DNA from: Pseudomonadota bacterium
Lineage (GTDB): Bacteria > Pseudomonadota > Gammaproteobacteria > Steroidobacterales > Steroidobacteraceae
Assembly: GCA_023433465.1 (NCBI GenBank)
Contig: JAEZCR010000091.1
Coordinates: 1 to 23,056 of the forward strand
Length of the DNA stretch: 23,056 nt
Reading direction: 5' to 3'
The position numbers and the translations under genes are program-made. The notes under the pieces are model-generated. The model was given only the letters and a program-made list of their open reading frames with translations, made no database searches and was not told the DNA's origin. Shown piece after piece: positions 14,140 through 22,974 of the stretch (position 1 is its first letter; every line of letters begins with the position of its first letter).

Positions 14140-15972
14140 ATGCCGACGTTGCAGACCAAACCATGGAGGCGCCTTCCGGCGCTCACGCTCTTCGCACTGT
14201 GCGTCGCGCACCTCGCCTCGCCCGCATTCGCGGAGATCGCGGTCGAGGTGCATGGCGTCACGGAAGAAGTGCGCCTGAACGTGCTTGCGCACCTGTCGCT
14301 CGAGCGGCACAAGGATTCCGACGACCTGTCGCCCGAATTCGTCGAACGCCTCCAGGAACGGGTCGAGCGCGAAGTGCGCAACGCCATGCGCCCCTTCGGC
14401 TTCTACGAGCCCGTGGTCACGTCGGTCGTCAAGAACGAGAGCAGGGGCGACGAACAGAACTACCACGTCGACATCACGATCGTTCCCGGCAAGCCGGTGG
14501 AAGTGGGCAAGGTCGACGTGCGCGTGACCGGCCCGGGCGCGGAGGATCCGATCTTCACCGACATCACCGGCCAGCTGCCGATCCGCGTCGGCGACCGGCT
14601 GGACCATGCGAAGTACGATTCGCTCAAGGGCTCCCTGCTGCGCGCCGCGACCAACTACGGATTCCTCGATGCGCGCATGTCGCGCAACGAAATGCGCGTC
14701 GATCCGTCTACCTACTCCGCCGAGATCGAGATCGCGATGGAAACCGGCCAGCGATACCGGTTCGGCGAAACGACGATCACGCAGGACGCGATCGACGATG
14801 CGCTGGTGCGCCGCTACCTGAGATATGGAGAAGGCGATCCGTTCAACGCCTCGGAACTGCTGCGCACCCAGTTCGCGCTCGACGACAGCCAGTATTTCTC
14901 CACCGTCGAGGTATTGCCGGGCGATCGCGACCGCGACGACCTGCGCGTGCCCGTGAGCATCAACGCCGAGCCCAATCGCCGCCGCCGATACCAGTTCGGC
15001 GTGGGTTATGGAACCGACACGCAGGTACGCGGCACGGCGGCCTGGGAAGACCGGCGCGTGAATCGCCGCGGTCACCGCTTCCGCACGGAAGTCCGTGCGG
15101 CCTCGATTTCGCAGTCGATCGACGCGCGCTACATCGTTCCCGTCGGCGACCCCGCCATAGAGAAGTTCACGCTGCAGCTGAGCGGCGAGCACGAGCGCCT
15201 CGGAGACATCGACGACCAGACGATCAACTTCACGCCGAGCTTCACGCACGTGCGCGGACCGTGGTTCGGGAACTACTGGCAACGCGTCACGTACGTCGAA
15301 CTACTCGACACGCGCTCCGAGTTCATCGCCTCGGGCGAGCGCGATCACCAGACGCTGCTGATTCCCGGCATCAGCTTCTCGCTCGTGCCACGCGGCTACC
15401 TGGGCGAGGCGCTGCTGAGCCGCGCGCTGTACGGCGAGTTGCGCGGCTCGACGCAGAACCTGGGATCGGATTCCGACTTCCTGCAGGTGCGGCTGCAGGG
15501 CGAGCGGGTCTTCGACATCGCGCCGAAATGGCACGTATTGCTGCGCGCCGAGCTGGGCGCGACGGCGGTTTCGCAATCGAGCGATCTCGCGCCGTCGCAG
15601 CGCTTCTTCGCGGGTGGCGATCGCAGTGTGCGCGGGTACGGATTCAAGGACCTTTCGCCCGTGCAGCCCGTCGTCGACGAGAATGGTGAAACGACCTACC
15701 AGAAAGTCGGTGGCAAACACCTCGCCACCGGATCGGTCGAGCTGATCCGCGACCTGCCCTGGAGAAACCTGTCGGTCGCGGTATTCGGCGACGTCGGCAA
15801 CGCGTTCGACCAGTTCGGCGACCCGCTCATGTACTCGGTGGGTCTTGGCATCCGCATGCGCCTGCCTATCGTGTCGGTTGGCATCGACGTGGCCCAGGGC
15901 CTGACGACTCCGCCCGGTTCGACGAGCCGGCCGGGACCGCGCCTGCACCTCAATTTCTCGCCCAAGTTGTGA
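14140..15972 (+). CDS. tamA: TamA, outer-membrane Omp85-family protein of the TAM complex
   Basis: 610 residues (E. coli TamA is 577). The signal peptide ends SPAFA (residue 31). The N-terminal half reads as three POTRA domains (EIAVEVHGV start; RVGDRLDHAKYDSLKG; YGEGDPFNASELL), then a 16-strand Omp85 barrel. Recognisable barrel elements are RRRRYQFGVGYGTDT, the lid-loop type motif FFAGGDRSVRGYGF, and a terminal strand LHLNFSPKL ending in the expected alternating pattern. TamA in the outer membrane and TamB in the inner membrane form a trans-envelope complex implicated in outer-membrane protein insertion and lipid transport. I use ATG 14140; a TTG at 14050 would put about 30 unneeded residues before the signal peptide. 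Its TGA overlaps the tamB ATG by one base. Confidence 0.95.
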   Translation: MPTLQTKPWRRLPALTLFALCVAHLASPAFAEIAVEVHGVTEEVRLNVLAHLSLERHKDSDDLSPEFVERLQERVEREVRNAMRPFGFYEPVVTSVVKNESRGDEQNYHVDITIVPGKPVEVGKVDVRVTGPGAEDPIFTDITGQLPIRVGDRLDHAKYDSLKGSLLRAATNYGFLDARMSRNEMRVDPSTYSAEIEIAMETGQRYRFGETTITQDAIDDALVRRYLRYGEGDPFNASELLRTQFALDDSQYFSTVEVLPGDRDRDDLRVPVSINAEPNRRRRYQFGVGYGTDTQVRGTAAWEDRRVNRRGHRFRTEVRAASISQSIDARYIVPVGDPAIEKFTLQLSGEHERLGDIDDQTINFTPSFTHVRGPWFGNYWQRVTYVELLDTRSEFIASGERDHQTLLIPGISFSLVPRGYLGEALLSRALYGELRGSTQNLGSDSDFLQVRLQGERVFDIAPKWHVLLRAELGATAVSQSSDLAPSQRFFAGGDRSVRGYGFKDLSPVQPVVDENGETTYQKVGGKHLATGSVELIRDLPWRNLSVAVFGDVGNAFDQFGDPLMYSVGLGIRMRLPIVSVGIDVAQGLTTPPGSTSRPGPRLHLNFSPKL

Positions 15973-18900
15973 TGAGACGCAAACTCAAGATCGCCGCGCT
16001 CGTCCTTGGGTCGATCATCCTGTCCCTGGTCCTGCTGCTCGCCTGGGTGATCTACACCGAGGCCGGGCTCCGGTTCGCGGTGAACCGCCTGCCGCAGAAG
16101 ATGGGCAAGGTCACTCTGGTGATCGAGGACGTGCAGGGGACGATCGCCGGCGGATTCAGCGCGCGCGTCGTCGATGTCGATCACGAGGTCACCCACGTGC
16201 GCGTCGAGGGCGGCCGGGCGCGCGTGAATTTCTGGCCCCTGCTCGTCGGACGCATCTCGGTGCGGCGCGCGTACGCGGATCTCGTGCAGGTCGACGTCAA
16301 GCCGAAACCCCTGGATCGTCCGAAGACTCCGTCCAAATTCATGCCACGGCTGCTCAGCATCGGCGCCGAGAACGCCGCGGCCAAACTACTCGTGATCGTG
16401 GCGCCCAATGGTCGCCGCGTCGAATTCGACGACGTCACCGGCGCCGGCATCGTCGCCCACAAGTACATCCGCGTCTTCGAGGGCAACATCGTCTACGGCG
16501 TGCTGCACGCGCGCGCCATCGGCGAGCTGCGCGCCGCCGATCCGCTCGAGCTCAGCGGCGAAACGACCACGCGCATGATCATCGAAGGCCAGCCGGAATG
16601 GCGCGCCGACGCGAGCTTCGACGGCGATCTCGACAGGCTGCCGCTGACCGGCAAGCTGCAGGCGCCTTTCCGCGCCGACCTCGAGGGCGAACTGCTCGAG
16701 CTGTCGACCAACTTCCACTGGAAGGGCTTCGCGAACGTGCACAACTTCGATCTGCGCGCCTTCGGCGGCGGCGACGCACTCGGCATCGTGAGCGGCAAAC
16801 TCGACGTCGGCGGCGAAATGAACGCGTTCCACGCGCGCGGCCCGCTCGCGGTGCCGGGACTCGGCGCGGGTCCGTTCGACGTGGTGTTCGATGGCAACTA
16901 CGAGGACGGCATCGTCAACGCCACCCATTACTCCGTGCTTCATCGTGCGACCGGCAGCACGGTGGACGGCCAAGGCACGATCCAGGCGGTGGACGGCGGC
17001 CCGAAGCTGGTCCTCGGCGGAAAATGGAACGGGCTGCGATGGCCGCTCGCGGCGCGCTTCACGGCGGAAACGCCGCAGCTGTTCGGCAGTCCCACCGGCA
17101 AGTACCGGCTCGAGGGCGTGTGGCCCTACGAACTCACCCTGGATGGCGAGCTGCTCGTGCCGCGTCTCGAGCCGATGAACGTCGCGATGCGCGGCGAGCT
17201 GCATAAAGACCACCTGCTGATCGCCGATCTCGGTCTCGGCGCATTCGGTGGCAGCGCAAAGCTCGCCGGCGAGGCGCGCTGGACACCAGAGCAAAGCTGG
17301 ACACTCGAGGGCGACGTCACGGGGTTCAATCCCGCCGAGCTCCGCCCCGGATTTCGTGGCGCGCTCGATTTCGGGCTGCGCGCACGCGGCAAGCCATTCA
17401 ACGGCGAGCAGGTGCTCGATGTGGCCGTCGCCAATCTCGTGGGCACGCTGCGCGACAACCCCGCGTCGGGCAGCGGCCGGGTGCTGCTCGAACGCGGCGA
17501 GGATTGGACCTTCGACAATCTGAGATTGCGCGCCGGCAGCACACGGCTCTCGCTCGACGGCACCTTGGGCGCGAAGAAGGCGCTCGACGTGAACTTCACC
17601 CTGAACGCGGACAATCTCGGGTTGCTGGCCGAAGGCGCGCGCGGCCAGCTCGACGCGAGCGGCTTCATCATCGGCACGGCCGAGGCGCCGGTGGTCAAGC
17701 TCACCGCACGCGGCTCGGGCGTCGAGCACGGCGATCTCAAGATCGACAAGTTGTCCGCAAACGTGGACGTCGACTGGCGCGGGCAGCAGGCGTCGCACGC
17801 GGACATCGTGATCTCGCGCTTCACGTACGGCGAGCGCGAGCTTTCGCAGTTCAACGTGCTGATGGAAGGCACCGCGGCCGATCACTCGCTGCGCATCGAT
17901 GCCTTCGCCGGCAAGACCACGGCCCACCTGCGCGGCAAGGGCAGATTCGAGGAATCGGCGTGGAAGGGCTCGATCGACAACCTGCTCATCGACGATGACG
18001 CCAACCTCAACCTGCAGCTCGATGCGCCAGCTCCGGTCGTGGTGAGCGCGGATTCGTTCAGGATCGATCCGCTGTGCCTGCACGGCAAGGTCGCGCGCCT
18101 GTGCGGCGAAGGCGACTGGAATCCCTCGGGATGGAGCGCGAGCGCGGACGCGCTCAACCTGCCGATCAGCACGCTGACGGCGGGGCTCACGCCCAAGGTC
18201 GAATACCAGGGCACCGTGAACGCAACCGCGCGTGCGCGCAGCAGCGGCGGCGCTCCGTTCATCGGCGAAGCGCGCGTCGATCTCGTTGATGCCGCCATCA
18301 AGCATCGGCTCGCGAGCGGCCGCACCGACATCATCCATTTCGGTTCGGGCGTGTTCACGCTCAACGGCGAGCCGGATCACATGAGGGCCGAGCTCCGGCT
18401 CGACGCGGCGGCGCGCGGGCTCATCGTCGGGCGACTGCGCGCCGAACGCAGCGCGGCCGACATGGCCAACTGGCCCATGCGCGGACAGCTGCAGATGGCA
18501 ACCGGAACGCTTGGGTTCATCACACTGTACGTGCCCGAGATCGACCGCGTGAGCGGGCATTTCGACGTCGACCTCTCGCTCGCGGGTACGCTCGGACGTC
18601 CGAGCGCGAGTGGCGTGATCAAGCTCAGCCGCGCCGAGCTCGATCTCTACCAGCTGAACCTCGCGCTGCGGCAGCTCGAGATGGAAGCGCGCATCGTCTC
18701 CAACAATCTCGAGTTCTCCTCGACCGCGACCGCCGGCCCTGGGAAGCTCGCGAGCTCGGGGAAGATAGAGTGGCGCGAAGGATTGCCGTACGGCGACATC
18801 CGGCTCAACGGCGAGAACCTGCGCCTGGTCGACGTGCCCGAGGCGCGCATCGACGCGTCGCCCGACCTGGACTTCCACATCTCGGGTCGCGACATCCTCG

Positions 18901-19742
18901 TGAAGGGAGAAGTCAAACTACCGCAGGCTCGCATCGAGCCCGCGGACCTCACCAACGCGGTGCTGCCCTCCGCCGACGAGGTGCTCGTCGGCGAGACGAA
19001 GGAAATCGCCGAGGATCCGTTCCGCGTGACGAGCGAGATCACGATGACGCTCGGCGACAAGGTGAGGATCGACACCTACGGCCTGACCGGCCATCTCACC
19101 GGCAGCCTGACCGAACGCACGTTGCCCGGCGAACCCACGCGCGCCACTGGTGAGTTGCAGGTCAAGGACGGCCAGTACACCGCGCTGGCCCGCAAGCTCG
19201 ACATCGAGCGCGGCAGGTTGATCTTCAGCGGCGGCTTGCTCGCGGATCCCGCCGTGGACATCCGCGCCGTGAAGGAATTTCCCGACGTGAAGGCCGGAGT
19301 CAACGTTCGCGGTTCGTTGCGCGAGCCGCGCCTGTCGTTCTTCTCCGAGCCGTCGATTCCACAGTCACAGATCGTGTCGCTGATCCTCGCCGGCGGGTCG
19401 CTGCAGACGGCGCAGAACGCGAATCGTCCCGGGGGAGCGCCGACCGCCGGCGCGGAGGTCGCGGGCCAGGCGGCCGCGCTGCTGGCCGCCGAACTCGGCA
19501 CCAGGCTCGGGCTTCCCGAGATCAGCGTGGAATCCGACTTCGACATGTCGAACGAGCAGATCGGAACGTCGCTCGTGCTCGGCAAATACCTTTCGCCGCG
19601 CCTGTACCTGAGTTATGGCATCTCGCTGACAGAATCGATCAACACGATCAAGATGAGATACACGCTCGACGATCACTGGACCGTCAAGACCGAGGCGGGC
19701 AAGGAACGCGCCGCGGATCTCGTCTTCACCATCGAGAAATGA
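15972..19742 (+). CDS. tamB: TamB, AsmA-like translocation/lipid transport protein
   Basis: 1256 residues, almost the E. coli length (1259). One N-terminal membrane anchor (residues about 7-28, SIILSLVLLLAWV) is followed by a very long beta-rich periplasmic region and the C-terminal TamB (DUF490) domain. The latter includes ASGVIKLSRAELDLYQLN, GDKVRIDTYGLTG, LTGSLT, the LIFSGGLLADPAVDIRA motif, FFSEPSIPQSQIVSLIL and the end YTLDDHWTVKTEAGKERAADLVFTI. The beta-taco groove is thought to guide phospholipids between membranes, and TamB docks on the TamA POTRA domains. Overlap TGATG with tamA and ATGA with alkB shows tight coupling. It is the second AsmA-like protein in the window after YdbH. The GTG at 15969 gives one extra Met and is less likely as start. 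Confidence 0.95.
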   Translation: MRRKLKIAALVLGSIILSLVLLLAWVIYTEAGLRFAVNRLPQKMGKVTLVIEDVQGTIAGGFSARVVDVDHEVTHVRVEGGRARVNFWPLLVGRISVRRAYADLVQVDVKPKPLDRPKTPSKFMPRLLSIGAENAAAKLLVIVAPNGRRVEFDDVTGAGIVAHKYIRVFEGNIVYGVLHARAIGELRAADPLELSGETTTRMIIEGQPEWRADASFDGDLDRLPLTGKLQAPFRADLEGELLELSTNFHWKGFANVHNFDLRAFGGGDALGIVSGKLDVGGEMNAFHARGPLAVPGLGAGPFDVVFDGNYEDGIVNATHYSVLHRATGSTVDGQGTIQAVDGGPKLVLGGKWNGLRWPLAARFTAETPQLFGSPTGKYRLEGVWPYELTLDGELLVPRLEPMNVAMRGELHKDHLLIADLGLGAFGGSAKLAGEARWTPEQSWTLEGDVTGFNPAELRPGFRGALDFGLRARGKPFNGEQVLDVAVANLVGTLRDNPASGSGRVLLERGEDWTFDNLRLRAGSTRLSLDGTLGAKKALDVNFTLNADNLGLLAEGARGQLDASGFIIGTAEAPVVKLTARGSGVEHGDLKIDKLSANVDVDWRGQQASHADIVISRFTYGERELSQFNVLMEGTAADHSLRIDAFAGKTTAHLRGKGRFEESAWKGSIDNLLIDDDANLNLQLDAPAPVVVSADSFRIDPLCLHGKVARLCGEGDWNPSGWSASADALNLPISTLTAGLTPKVEYQGTVNATARARSSGGAPFIGEARVDLVDAAIKHRLASGRTDIIHFGSGVFTLNGEPDHMRAELRLDAAARGLIVGRLRAERSAADMANWPMRGQLQMATGTLGFITLYVPEIDRVSGHFDVDLSLAGTLGRPSASGVIKLSRAELDLYQLNLALRQLEMEARIVSNNLEFSSTATAGPGKLASSGKIEWREGLPYGDIRLNGENLRLVDVPEARIDASPDLDFHISGRDILVKGEVKLPQARIEPADLTNAVLPSADEVLVGETKEIAEDPFRVTSEITMTLGDKVRIDTYGLTGHLTGSLTERTLPGEPTRATGELQVKDGQYTALARKLDIERGRLIFSGGLLADPAVDIRAVKEFPDVKAGVNVRGSLREPRLSFFSEPSIPQSQIVSLILAGGSLQTAQNANRPGGAPTAGAEVAGQAAALLAAELGTRLGLPEISVESDFDMSNEQIGTSLVLGKYLSPRLYLSYGISLTESINTIKMRYTLDDHWTVKTEAGKERAADLVFTIEK

Positions 19743-20383
19743 ACACGCTGCAACTGCCTTTCGCCGACGGCGCGGCGGACGCGATCCGCCTCGACGACGG
19801 CATCACGTGGCTGCGCGGTTTCGCGGACAGCACGACCTTGATGCCGCTCATCGACGACATCGCGCGTGTCTCGCCTTTCCGTCATCTCGTGACGCCGGGC
19901 GGGCAGACCATGTCGGTCGCCATGACCAACTGCGGGCCGCTGGGCTGGGTCAGCGATCGCAGCGGCTACCGTTACAGTTCGCGCGACCCGCAGACCGGAC
20001 GCGACTGGCCGGCGATGCCCGCGGAGTTCATGCGTCTGGCGCTCGCGGCCGCGGCGACGTGCGGCTTTGCTGATTTCGTTCCGGATGCCTGTCTCGTCAA
20101 CCGCTACGCGGCGGGAGCGCGCCTCACCGCGCATCGCGACGCGGACGAACAGAACTTCGCGCAGCCAATCGTCTCGGTGTCTCTCGGGCTGCCGGCGAGC
20201 TTCGCGTTTTACGGACTCACGCGCGGCGGCAAGGGGCGCGGCGTCGCGCTGACCGATGGCGACGTACTCGTGTGGGGCGGGCCCGCCCGTCTCGCGTATC
20301 ACGCGGTGCGCCCGATCAAGTCCGGCATGCATCCCGTCACCGGGCCGTACCGCTACAACCTGACCTTCCGGCACGCACGCTGA
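19739..20383 (+). CDS. alkB: AlkB, Fe(II)/2-oxoglutarate-dependent DNA/RNA alkylation repair dioxygenase
   Basis: A 214-residue AlkB. It oxidatively removes methyl groups from 1-methyladenine and 3-methylcytosine. Iron ligands H132, D134 (AHRDADE) and H188 (YHAV), and 2-oxoglutarate-binding R205 and R211 (RYNLTFR), sit within one residue of the E. coli positions (131, 133, 187, 204, 210). The NRYAAGARLTAHRDADE block is highly conserved. The ATG at 19739 overlaps the tamB stop in ATGA, so translation is coupled to an envelope gene; no Ada-linked context is visible, unlike the E. coli ada-alkB operon. The stop at 20381-20383 directly abuts the stop of the convergent yiiX-like gene. Identity is confident. 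Confidence 0.95.
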   Translation: MNTLQLPFADGAADAIRLDDGITWLRGFADSTTLMPLIDDIARVSPFRHLVTPGGQTMSVAMTNCGPLGWVSDRSGYRYSSRDPQTGRDWPAMPAEFMRLALAAAATCGFADFVPDACLVNRYAAGARLTAHRDADEQNFAQPIVSVSLGLPASFAFYGLTRGGKGRGVALTDGDVLVWGGPARLAYHAVRPIKSGMHPVTGPYRYNLTFRHAR

Positions 20384-20977
20384 CTACTTCACGGTCACGA
20401 GCTCGCGCGCGGAGAACATCGCGGCGGGCGAGATGACCGGCTCCATCATCGGCACCTTGTCGCCATATCGCTCGCGCATCTTGGCGCGAACCGCCGGATC
20501 GGAGAGATCGAATTCCTTGAGCTTCTGGCGACCGCCGAGCTCCATTCCAAGCGCGCGCTGGTACATCTTCCAGACGAGCTCGGAACAGTAGATGCGGTCG
20601 TCCGACCATTCGAAGTACAGGTCATAAAGCTTGCCTTCGTACACCCCTGCCGCGCGCCGCAGCTTCCCGGCTTGCTCCTTCGACAATCCTTTCGCGAGCC
20701 GTTTCACGACGTAGTACCCCTTTTCGCCGCGCGCGATCCACTGGTCGAGCGGCGTGTAACGCACGGTGGCGATCGCCTCGAAGACATAGGGTTTGCCATC
20801 CCGATGGAAGATCACTCCCATGTGGCTCCAGGGAGAGTGGGTCGCGCGCTGGATCGCGAGGCTCTGCCCGGATCGGGAGGTGTGGAAGATGATGTCACCG
20901 TCGCGCAGCACCGGCGCGGCGCGGAGTCCGGCCGCGCCAAGCAAGAGCGACAAGAAACAGGCGATCGTCCGAATCAC
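20384..20977 (-). CDS. yiiX: YiiX-type papain-like (NlpC/P60-related) cysteine hydrolase
   Basis: A 197-residue secreted protein very like E. coli YiiX along its whole length. The signal peptide ends about residue 21, followed by DGDIIFHTSRSGQS and the catalytic His in SPWSHMG (H52), then YTPLDQWIARGEKGYYV. The catalytic Cys is in DRIYCSELVWKMYQ (C131), and KLKEFDLSDP, ERYG and ISPAAMF follow. The family has the permuted papain-like fold also seen in lipid and peptide amidases; the substrate is unknown. It starts at GTG 20977, which overlaps the stop of the upstream gene in GTGA. Its stop codon touches that of alkB with no spacer. Confidence 0.9.
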   Translation of the reverse strand: MIRTIACFLSLLLGAAGLRAAPVLRDGDIIFHTSRSGQSLAIQRATHSPWSHMGVIFHRDGKPYVFEAIATVRYTPLDQWIARGEKGYYVVKRLAKGLSKEQAGKLRRAAGVYEGKLYDLYFEWSDDRIYCSELVWKMYQRALGMELGGRQKLKEFDLSDPAVRAKMRERYGDKVPMMEPVISPAAMFSARELVTVK

Positions 20978-22047
20978 ATCGGCGCCGTGTTCGATTTCGT
21001 CGGCGGCGGACTTGCGGGCGCGGGCTCGCCTGCGTCTTTCGCAGCCGCCTTCCGTTCACGCTTCTCCCTGTCGGCCTTGCGGCTCTCGGCCTGTCGCCGG
21101 GCGTAGGCCGTACGGTCCTTGAGCGAGAGCGCGTGCAGCAACGTGTAGAGCGGGTCGGGCTCGGCGTCGCTGTTCTCGCGCGACCACGCGTACTCCCATA
21201 CAGTCGGCGTCGAGATCAGGACGATGCCGCGGCCCAGGTCCGGATCGATCGACAACACGATGCTCGATGCGCACCGCGTCATGAGCCCGTCGCGCGGCGC
21301 AGGGCACCACCGCCAGGTGCTGAATTTCCGCTCGTCGCGCGGCACGGTCGCGGTCGTGTATCCGACCGCCTCGACCGTCACCCGGCCCCGCCACGAAAAA
21401 TTCGCCGGCTTGCCGTAGCGGGAAATGAGTTCGGCGAGCACAAGGTCGAAATTGGTGACGTGGTCCTCCGGTAGCTCGCGGAGCTGCGCCCGCGTCTCGG
21501 TTTCGAACAGCATGCGCATGCCGCAAAAGCGGTTCAGATCTTCGAAGTTCTTCGGGACCTTTCGGGCGACGCCGTGCCAGTTCGCGCAGAACTGGTAGAC
21601 GATCGGATGGAGCACGACTCCGGTGGCCGGGAACCTGAAACCCTGGGATTCGGACAGGTGCTCCGACAGCACGTGAAATCCGTCGCCGTCGTGCATCGTC
21701 AAGGAGGCACGTTGCAGAAGTTCGAGCACCGTGCACCTGCCGCTGCATAGCTCCTGAAGTGGTTTCGGCTTGCCGCGAGTCCACGTCGCGAGCACGACCT
21801 CCGGCGTCTCGGGCAACTTGTCGAAGTCCGATCGATGCTGACCCCACTCGTAGCCGGCGAAACCGGTGGGCGCCACGTAACGCTTCGGCCCGGCGGGCAG
21901 CTTGGGTACTTCGGCCGGCGCGCGATACGCCACCCGCGGCGGCTCCATCGAGAGACCCGGCGTCTGCGCGATGGATTCGCGCGCGATGCCGGCGATCGCG
22001 GCGAGCGGGAGTATCCAGGCGAGTTGAATACGCACGACGACCAGCAT
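20974..22047 (-). CDS. Secreted six-cysteine protein of unknown function
   Basis: 357 residues that I cannot place in a family. A signal peptide (hydrophobic core WILPLAAIAGIA, likely cut after IAQ near residue 28) leads to a Pro-rich linker and a globular region about 60-310. Six cysteines at 101, 105, 154, 175, 248 and 259 are an even set outside the signal peptide, suggesting three disulfides in the periplasm. The final ~45 residues are highly basic, then Ala/Pro-rich. The segment YEWGQHRSDFDKLPE and the later LISRYGKPANFSWRG resemble parts of small periplasmic proteins that assess ligand-dependent folding, but no motif is diagnostic. It is the first gene of a unit with yiiX, overlapping by four bases, so a shared envelope role is likely. 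The ATG at 22047 has only a weak ribosome site; GTG at codon 5 is an alternative. Confidence 0.75.
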   Translation of the reverse strand: MLVVVRIQLAWILPLAAIAGIARESIAQTPGLSMEPPRVAYRAPAEVPKLPAGPKRYVAPTGFAGYEWGQHRSDFDKLPETPEVVLATWTRGKPKPLQELCSGRCTVLELLQRASLTMHDGDGFHVLSEHLSESQGFRFPATGVVLHPIVYQFCANWHGVARKVPKNFEDLNRFCGMRMLFETETRAQLRELPEDHVTNFDLVLAELISRYGKPANFSWRGRVTVEAVGYTTATVPRDERKFSTWRWCPAPRDGLMTRCASSIVLSIDPDLGRGIVLISTPTVWEYAWSRENSDAEPDPLYTLLHALSLKDRTAYARRQAESRKADREKRERKAAAKDAGEPAPASPPPTKSNTAPM

Positions 22048-22096
22048 AACGCTGAAATATCATGCACGCGCCATCAAGGCCGCGAGGCGTGAAGCC

Positions 22097-22402
22097 GTGC
22101 ACTACCTGCTCTTCTATACATATGTATCCGACGTGCTCGAGCGCCGGCCGCAATTCCGCGGCGCACACCTCGCCCATGCGCGTGCCGCCGTGCAGCGCGG
22201 CGAACTACAGCTTGCCGGCGCCTTCGCCAATCCCGTGGACGGCGCGGCGCTGTTCTTTTCGGTGCCCTCGCCCGCCGTCGTGGAGCGGTTCGCCCGGGAA
22301 GATCCGTACGTGACCGGCGGACTGGTCACGAATTGGGTGGTGCGCGAATGGACCACGGTGGTGGGACCCGGCGCGGCGCATCCTCTGCCTCCCGGGCTCT
22401 GA
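22097..22402 (+). CDS. YciI-like small protein
   Basis: A 101-residue ferredoxin-fold protein of the YciI type. It begins HYLLFYTYVSDVLERRPQFRGAHLAHAR, where the R-x2-HLAH-like segment carries the conserved histidine, followed by GELQLAGAFANPVDGAALFF and the characteristic EDPYVTGGLV with the conserved Asp. YciI proteins are thought to use this His/Asp pair in hydrolase or dehalogenase-like chemistry, but cellular roles are unknown. It starts with GTG at 22097; GAGGCG lies about 8 bases upstream. It is divergent from the secreted protein gene with about 49 bases between. The C-terminal end (GPGAAHPLPPGL) is probably disordered. Confidence 0.82.
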   Translation: MHYLLFYTYVSDVLERRPQFRGAHLAHARAAVQRGELQLAGAFANPVDGAALFFSVPSPAVVERFAREDPYVTGGLVTNWVVREWTTVVGPGAAHPLPPGL

Positions 22403-22451
22403 CCCCCTTCCCGGCGGACGCGGCACGCCTCACGGAAGGAGCATGTTTTCG

Positions 22452-22499
22452 TTGACTGGCGCTGCATCTTTATGCACCATGCGCGCTCTTTATTCACAA
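22452..22499 (+). promoter_or_regulatory. Candidate argR promoter with ARG-box-like operator
   Basis: TTGACT at 22452-22457 could serve as a -35. Just after it, TGCAT-CTTT-ATGCA (22463-22476) is a perfect 5-base dyad with the AT-rich centre typical of ARG boxes. Twenty bases further a second right half, ATTCA (22492-22496), preceded by CTTT, could be a degraded second box. The spacing is close to the two-turn offset usual for paired ARG boxes. No good -10 hexamer is obvious. ArgR with arginine would block this promoter, giving autoregulation and arginine repression of argG. Confidence 0.65.
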
Positions 22500-22509
22500 G
22501 GCGAATCCC

Positions 22510-22968
22510 ATGCTCACCGACCATCACCGCGAAGCGCGCCGCAGTGCCATCGTGCGGCTGCTGCGCCATTCGCCGGTGCGCCGCCAGCACGAGCTCGTGA
22601 AGTTGCTGAAGCGCGAAGGTCATGCCGTCACGCAATCGTCCGTGAGCCGCGACCTGCGCGAGCTGGGCGTGCTCAAGGCCAGCGATGGATACGTACTGCC
22701 CGACAGCGCGGAAATTTCCGCGAGAACGCAGGACAATTTCAGTACCATCGCGCACTTCGTGCTCGAGGTGCGGACCGCGGGACCCTCGATCACGGTGGTC
22801 AAGACCACGATCGGCTCCGCCGGCACCGTGGCCGCGGCGATCGACAAGGCCGGATGGGAAGAAGTCGCCGGCACCGTGTCCGGCGACGACACGATTTTCA
22901 TCGCGACGGCCGATGCCCGCGCCCAGGCACGGGTGCTCGAGCATCTGCGTAATAGTTTCGGAGTCTGA
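22510..22968 (+). CDS. argR: Arginine repressor ArgR
   Basis: A 152-residue ArgR. The N-terminal winged helix-turn-helix (about 8-65) includes the recognition segment TQSSVSRDLRELGV. The C-terminal oligomerisation and arginine-binding domain contains the GTVSGDDTIFIAT block, whose double Asp (126-127) corresponds to the arginine-binding pair in E. coli. ArgR hexamers bound to arginine repress arginine biosynthesis genes through ARG boxes; one such box is visible upstream. The ATG at 22510 is preceded by AAGGCG. argG starts 6 bases after the stop, so repressor and biosynthetic gene are probably one operon, unlike E. coli where argR stands alone. Confidence 0.95.
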   Translation: MLTDHHREARRSAIVRLLRHSPVRRQHELVKLLKREGHAVTQSSVSRDLRELGVLKASDGYVLPDSAEISARTQDNFSTIAHFVLEVRTAGPSITVVKTTIGSAGTVAAAIDKAGWEEVAGTVSGDDTIFIATADARAQARVLEHLRNSFGV

Positions 22969-22974
22969 ATAAAA

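Noticed and set aside
16386..18878. 830-codon open frame on the minus strand
   Set aside because: Antisense shadow of tamB. The high G+C third positions of tamB keep stops out of this frame, and the translation is Arg/Glu/Ala/Val-rich with no domain signals.
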